A stretch of 16,228 bases of DNA from AV133 sp035567015 (GTDB taxonomy: Bacteria; Verrucomicrobiota; Verrucomicrobiia; Chthoniobacterales; UBA10450): the NCBI GenBank assembly GCA_035567015.1, contig DATMPQ010000355.1, forward strand, positions 1 through 16,228, read 5' to 3'. The notes beneath the pieces are model-generated. The model saw nothing but the letters and a program-made list of their open reading frames with translations. It searched no databases and was not told the origin of the DNA. The position numbers were made by a program, and so were the translations under genes. Of this stretch, positions 12,803-16,228 are shown piece after piece. Each line of letters opens with the position of its first letter. Positions within the stretch are counted from its first letter, which is position 1.

Positions 12803-15346
12803 TTATTCCGTGCGTAACGCGGTAATTGGATTCACGTGCATGGCGCGACGCGCCGGAAGAAAACAGGCCAGGAGTGCGGCCACCGCGAGCAACAAACTCG
12901 AACTAATCAGCGCGAATGGATCGCTTGGACTTACTTCGTACAAGATTTGCGAGAGCACACGTCCCGCACCTAATGAAAGCAGAAGTCCGACACTGACCGC
13001 AAGCGCCGTCTGCATCGCGCCCTGGCGCATGATGAGCGCGAAAACATCCTTACGATGCGCGCCGAGCGCCATGCGAATGCCGATTTCGCGGGTGCGACAT
13101 GCGACCGCGTACGCTTTCACGCCGTAAACGCCGACGATCGCAAGAAGAAGCGCGACTGCGCCGAAGGCGCCGAAGAGGGTTGCACCCAATTTAACGATCC
13201 AAAGGCCGACGCTTCTTTCCATCAGATCAACCCATGGTGCGATGGTCAGAATCGGAAGGTCTGGATCGATTTCGCGCAAGGTGGAGCGCATGGTCGGGAT
13301 CATCCCGGCTACCACTTGTCGATCCAGAGTGTTGAATCGAACGTGTAGGACCACATCGCCGCTGTAGCCTTGCGCGAATGGAACAAACAATCGCGTAAGC
13401 GGCGTGTCGTTTTGCACATCATGGCGATGTGTGCCGACAACTCCGATGACTTCCATGTCGTTAGGCGAGCCATCCTTCGGTGGAATGGTGTAGCGAACAT
13501 GCTGGCCGACCGCATCCTCCTTTGGAAAAAGCTTCTTCGCCATCGCTTCGTCGATGATGGCGACGCGCCGTCCGTCTTTGTCCTCGCATTCGGCTTGCGT
13601 GAAATCGCGCCCCCGCAACAACTTCACGCCGATCGCGTCGAAATATCCCGGCGTGCTCGCGGTATAGAGCGCGGTTGCGCCGGGATCGGGCGCTTTCGGA
13701 TCGTTGGACAATGTTGCCCGCGTTGACATGATCCGGCGCGTGTTGGTGAAATTGTTGTAAGGCAGCATTGTGGCAACGCCGGTTGCGGTAACGCCGGGCA
13801 GTTCGCGCGCGCGTCGCGCGATGTTGAAGATCTCACGTCGCGCCTCCGCCGGTTCTTTCTTCACCAGGGTGAAATCTATGTCGCTGATTAGGTCACCGGC
13901 GGCAACGAACCCGGGATTCAAGCCCGCGGCTTTCAGCGCGCCACGGAAAAATAATCCGGCGGCGAACAGCAGCATGAGCGAGAGCGCGATTTGCGCCATG
14001 ACCGAGATATGCCGCGGCGCAAAGAAACGACTGAACCCTCCGATGCGCGCAGGCTCGCCGACTTGTTGTTTCAAGTCCTTAACCAGATCGGCACGCGTCG
14101 CTTTGAGGGCGGGGCCGAGGCTAAATAGCACCGCGGCGAGTAGGCAAAACAGAAACGTCGCTGCGAGCACGGCTGCGTCTGGCGAAAGATCGACAATGAA
14201 CGAAAAGTTCACGTTGTTGAGCAAAGTGGCGAGCGAATGGAGCAGGAGATTGTTGCACCAGACACTGAGAACGAGCCCGACTACTCCGCCACAAATCGCG
14301 AGCAAGAGACCTTCGCAAAGCAGCTGCCTAATGATTCGCCAGCGCGACGCGCCGAGAGCGATGCGCAAGGCGATCTCTTTCGTACGCGCGGTGCCGCGAG
14401 CGAGCAACATGTTCGCCAGATTCAGGCATGCGATGAGCAGGACCGCGCAGGCCATCGCCATCAGCAACGTGCCGATCAACGTGATCGGGCCGTCATCCTC
14501 CGGGGATGTGCTCAGGCTGAAACGCGACGGCTTCTGAATTTGCACTTCACGCGCAAATTCGGAATCAACCGCTTGCATGGCATTGAACCGTTGCGACAAG
14601 ACCGGCAGCCGCGACTTCGCGGTCTCGATCGTTAGGCCGGGCCGCATTCGGCCGGTGAGATTCAGCGCATAATTTTTTGGATTCGCCAGATCGTGCATCG
14701 TCTCGGAATCGCCAAAGGCGGAGCCGAGCTGCGAACGAATGCCGAGCGGCACCCAAATATCAGGCGCAATCAACGCGCTCGCGCCGCTGAATCCATCCGG
14801 CGTAATACCGATCACGGTGTAAGGCTGGCCATTGACTTGGAGCGTACTGCCGACAAAATCGTTGCGACCGCCCTGGCGCTTCCAAAATCCGTAGCTCGCT
14901 ACTACCACCGCAATGTTCGCGTTCGGTTTGCATTCTTCGGCGTTATAGAATCGTCCGCGAAATGGCTGGACACCCATTAGCGAGAAAAAGTTCTCCGACG
15001 TGAGGAACGCGAAGCTGCGCCGCATATCGTGATCGCGTCCGATACCGGCCACCGCGAACTCGAGTGCGGCAAGATCGACAAACAGGTCGGCGCTGTTCTC
15101 ACGTAGCTCGCGATATTCATTGTAGGAGAACTGCCGATAATCGTGACTGGCATTTTGGCGGCAGTTGAAAACGTTCACGACTTCCTGCGGTCGCAGCGGG
15201 ACCATGGGATGGAGAACCACGCTGTTAATTAGCGCAAAAATGGCGGAGTTAACTCCGATCGCCAACGAGAGCGTCAATACCGCTACGGCCGTGAATCCTG
15301 GTGCCTTAAGAAGCTGCCGCAACGCGAACTTGAAATCCTGGATCAT
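12803..15346 (-). CDS. ABC-type FtsX/MacB-like permease with duplicated FtsX domain (ADOP type)
   Basis: 847 residues, typical of the orphan duplicated permeases common in Acidobacteria and Verrucomicrobia. Membrane span 1 is at 20-42 (TAVAVLTLSLAIGVNSAIFA), followed by a large MacB-type periplasmic domain. The first FtsX domain runs about 285-420 (LLIACLNLANMLLARGTART, then KEIALRIALGAS). A second half has a membrane span near 450, another periplasmic domain and a second FtsX domain at about 715-840 (EIGIRMALGAH), ending PARRAMHVNPITALRTE. MacB-type permeases work with a separate ATPase by mechanotransmission on envelope substrates; no ATPase gene is adjacent. GAGG lies 7 nt before ATG 15346. 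A damaged copy of the last ~38 codons lies at 8606-8722, in the same orientation. An octamer array lies about 140 nt upstream of the start. Confidence 0.93.
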   Translation of the reverse strand: MIQDFKFALRQLLKAPGFTAVAVLTLSLAIGVNSAIFALINSVVLHPMVPLRPQEVVNVFNCRQNASHDYRQFSYNEYRELRENSADLFVDLAALEFAVAGIGRDHDMRRSFAFLTSENFFSLMGVQPFRGRFYNAEECKPNANIAVVVASYGFWKRQGGRNDFVGSTLQVNGQPYTVIGITPDGFSGASALIAPDIWVPLGIRSQLGSAFGDSETMHDLANPKNYALNLTGRMRPGLTIETAKSRLPVLSQRFNAMQAVDSEFAREVQIQKPSRFSLSTSPEDDGPITLIGTLLMAMACAVLLIACLNLANMLLARGTARTKEIALRIALGASRWRIIRQLLCEGLLLAICGGVVGLVLSVWCNNLLLHSLATLLNNVNFSFIVDLSPDAAVLAATFLFCLLAAVLFSLGPALKATRADLVKDLKQQVGEPARIGGFSRFFAPRHISVMAQIALSLMLLFAAGLFFRGALKAAGLNPGFVAAGDLISDIDFTLVKKEPAEARREIFNIARRARELPGVTATGVATMLPYNNFTNTRRIMSTRATLSNDPKAPDPGATALYTASTPGYFDAIGVKLLRGRDFTQAECEDKDGRRVAIIDEAMAKKLFPKEDAVGQHVRYTIPPKDGSPNDMEVIGVVGTHRHDVQNDTPLTRLFVPFAQGYSGDVVLHVRFNTLDRQVVAGMIPTMRSTLREIDPDLPILTIAPWVDLMERSVGLWIVKLGATLFGAFGAVALLLAIVGVYGVKAYAVACRTREIGIRMALGAHRKDVFALIMRQGAMQTALAVSVGLLLSLGAGRVLSQILYEVSPSDPFALISSSLLLAVAALLACFLPARRAMHVNPITALRTE

Positions 15347-15452
15347 GAAAACCTCGGTTTTTCATTGAGATGCGTCAGCGGTGATTTTGGATTCAAAAAA
15401 TACGCACGAAGTCTAGATTGCGCCTCGCGCTAGTCGAAGCGTTGCCTCCTTC

Positions 15453-15470
15453 GTCCCGCAGCCGCGGGGC
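15453..15470. repeat. Palindromic element related to 3659-3676, copy A
   Basis: GTCCCGCAGCCGCGGGGC in the same CCTCCTTCGTCCCGCAGC context as 3659-3676, followed by TCCGGCGCG (TACGGCGCG there). The palindrome is slightly damaged. Confidence 0.6.
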
Positions 15471-15487
15471 TCCGGCGCGCAGGGAAG

Positions 15488-15523
15488 CGTTGAAGTGTTG
15501 AACCGTCAAAGCGTTGAAGCGTT
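15488..15523 (+). repeat. 8-bp tandem array (CGTTGAAG), about four units
   Basis: CGTTGAAG, TGTTGAAC, CGTCAAAG, CGTTGAAG and a partial CGTT. It lies 142-177 nt upstream of the permease start, between two copies of the GTCCCGCAGC palindrome. The stretch 15347-15651 has no gene; 15347-15440 shows nothing I recognise. Confidence 0.8.
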
Positions 15524-15531
15524 CGGTCTTC

Positions 15532-15550
15532 GTCCCGCAGCCGCGGACTC
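15532..15550. repeat. Palindromic element related to 3659-3676, copy B
   Basis: GTCCCGCAGCCGCGGACTC preceded by CTTCG and followed by CGCAGCGCGGCG. It is a more diverged member than copy A, 79 nt away. Confidence 0.55.
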
Positions 15551-15574
15551 CGCAGCGCGGCGTCCCTACCATTC

Positions 15575-15642
15575 CTGTAGAGGCAGCCGTGTCGGCTGCA
15601 GGGGGAATCGAGGAGACGCAGGCGACACGCCTGCCGCTACAG
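15575..15642. terminator. Compound hairpin after the aminotransferase gene
   Basis: Outer arms CTGTAGAGGCAG (15575-15586) and CTGCCGCTACAG (15631-15642) pair at 11 of 12 positions. Two competing inner hairpins exist: GCAGCC-GTGTC-GGCTGC (15583-15599) and GCAGGCG-ACA-CGCCTGC (15618-15634). It begins 9 nt beyond the minus-strand stop at 15652-15654, the position of a terminator, but has no U run. It also resembles the GC-rich paired-hairpin repeats common between genes in Planctomycetes and Verrucomicrobia, so either reading is possible. Confidence 0.5.
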
Positions 15643-15651
15643 TGGAGGCCG

Positions 15652-16228
15652 CTACGACGGTAACCCGTGGCGCGCGATCATCTCCATCTGTTCGCAAAAA
15701 CGATCCAGCTCGCCGAGCGTGGTGTAAACGTTGGGCGTGATCCGAATGCCCTGAAACTCTTCGTGAACGATGGGCACGGTGAAGATGTGATGTTTATCGA
15801 ACAGATACTTAACAACGGCGTCGGGGTTTGTCCCTTCGATGTGAACGTTCGCAATGGCGCACGATTGATTCGGATCGAACGAAGTGTTGAAGCGAACCTT
15901 GGGCACATCTTTGAGCCGGTTCATCCAGTAACGTGACAGGTAACGCAATCGCGCTTCTTTGCGTTTGCCGCCGATCCCGTTGTGAAACAGGAGCGACTCG
16001 CCAATCGCCAGTTTTGGCGCAGCCGAGTGCGTGCCGATCTCTTCGAACTTGCGGATGTCCGATGCTTGCTTGGATTCCGCGGCCATCAACGGCCAGATCT
16101 TTTCGATCTTATCGCGTTTGACGTAAAGCATGCCCGTGCCTTTGGGAGCGTACAACCACTTATGCAGGCTGGTGCCGAAGTAATCGCAACCCAGGTCCTT
16201 CTGTTTGAAATCGAACTGCGCGAAGGAA
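15652..16228 (-). CDS. Class V (isopenicillin N epimerase-like) PLP-dependent aminotransferase, 5' end missing
   Basis: The frame is open from the right edge to TAG 15654-15652, giving the last 192 codons of a protein usually 380-430 residues long. It opens SFAQFDFKQKDLGCDYFGTS and then LHKWLYAPKGTGMLYV: the Lys of LHKW is the PLP Schiff-base lysine, and GCDYFGTSLHKWL followed by P-x-G-(T/S)-G is the signature of the class V/IPN-epimerase-like group. Downstream are EEIGTHSAAPKLAIGESLLF, which contributes cofactor contacts, and the small C-terminal domain with RITPNVYTTLGELDRFCEQM. Members include cysteine desulfurases, selenocysteine lyases and epimerases; the catalytic Cys loop of desulfurases is not visible, so I favour an aminotransferase/epimerase. 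Cytoplasmic. The start and leader lie outside the window. Confidence 0.88.
   Translation of the reverse strand, partial: SFAQFDFKQKDLGCDYFGTSLHKWLYAPKGTGMLYVKRDKIEKIWPLMAAESKQASDIRKFEEIGTHSAAPKLAIGESLLFHNGIGGKRKEARLRYLSRYWMNRLKDVPKVRFNTSFDPNQSCAIANVHIEGTNPDAVVKYLFDKHHIFTVPIVHEEFQGIRITPNVYTTLGELDRFCEQMEMIARHGLPS

Noticed and set aside
13770..14537. 255-codon plus-strand frame
   Set aside because: Antisense shadow of the permease gene with low-complexity Arg/Ser/Ala composition.

Overview
This window looks like a chromosomal segment of a soil-type bacterium, most probably a verrucomicrobial (Chthoniobacterales-like) or acidobacterial lineage. That placement is inference. It rests on gene content (a duplicated FtsX/MacB-type orphan permease, secreted propeller proteins, a GH15 trehalase/glucoamylase, orphan receiver domains), on moderately high G+C, and on long intergenic stretches packed with several families of short interspersed repeats. 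No rRNA, tRNA, CRISPR array, phage or complete insertion sequence was seen.

Layout. 1-599 (-): 5' part of a secreted DinB-like protein that runs off the left edge. 600-1098: three tandem 81-bp repeats and a small palindrome. 1099-2358 (-): secreted eight-bladed PQQ-like propeller protein, very G+C-rich. 2359-2825: repeats. 2826-3374 (+): unrecognised protein with a CarD/Tudor-like N-terminus, bracketed by same-orientation 81-bp repeats. 3375-4025: repeats and palindromes. 4026-5366 (+): receiver domain fused to a metallo-beta-lactamase-fold hydrolase, convergent with 5407-5784 (-), a stand-alone receiver. 5785-6188: octamer array and a nested inverted repeat. 6189-8405 (-): secreted Asp-box (sialidase-like) protein. 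8406-9519: octamer array, a 3' remnant of a permease gene, a truncated toxin-like reading frame overlapping an antitoxin-like gene, 81-bp repeats and a doubtful small membrane ORF. 9520-11322 (+): GH15 hydrolase. 11547-12185 (-): class I O-methyltransferase. 12413-12784 (+): small ParB/sulfiredoxin-like protein. 12803-15346 (-): ADOP/MacB-type permease. 15347-15651: octamers and hairpins. 15652-16228 (-): 3' part of a class V aminotransferase that runs off the right edge.

The genes do not form one pathway. Most are single transcription units separated by repeat-rich spacers. The only tight coupling is the antitoxin-like/toxin-like pair, which overlaps by 4 nt. The two receiver proteins sit tail to tail with no histidine kinase nearby, so their phosphodonor must lie elsewhere.

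The most interesting material is between the genes. An 81-bp repeat family (eight units at four loci) has an internal position where different palindromic modules have been inserted or substituted. 8-bp tandem arrays lie 70-145 nt upstream of three minus-strand genes. Near 8720 a toxin-like gene is joined to a decayed copy of the permease 3' end. I see no complete new defence or biosynthetic system.
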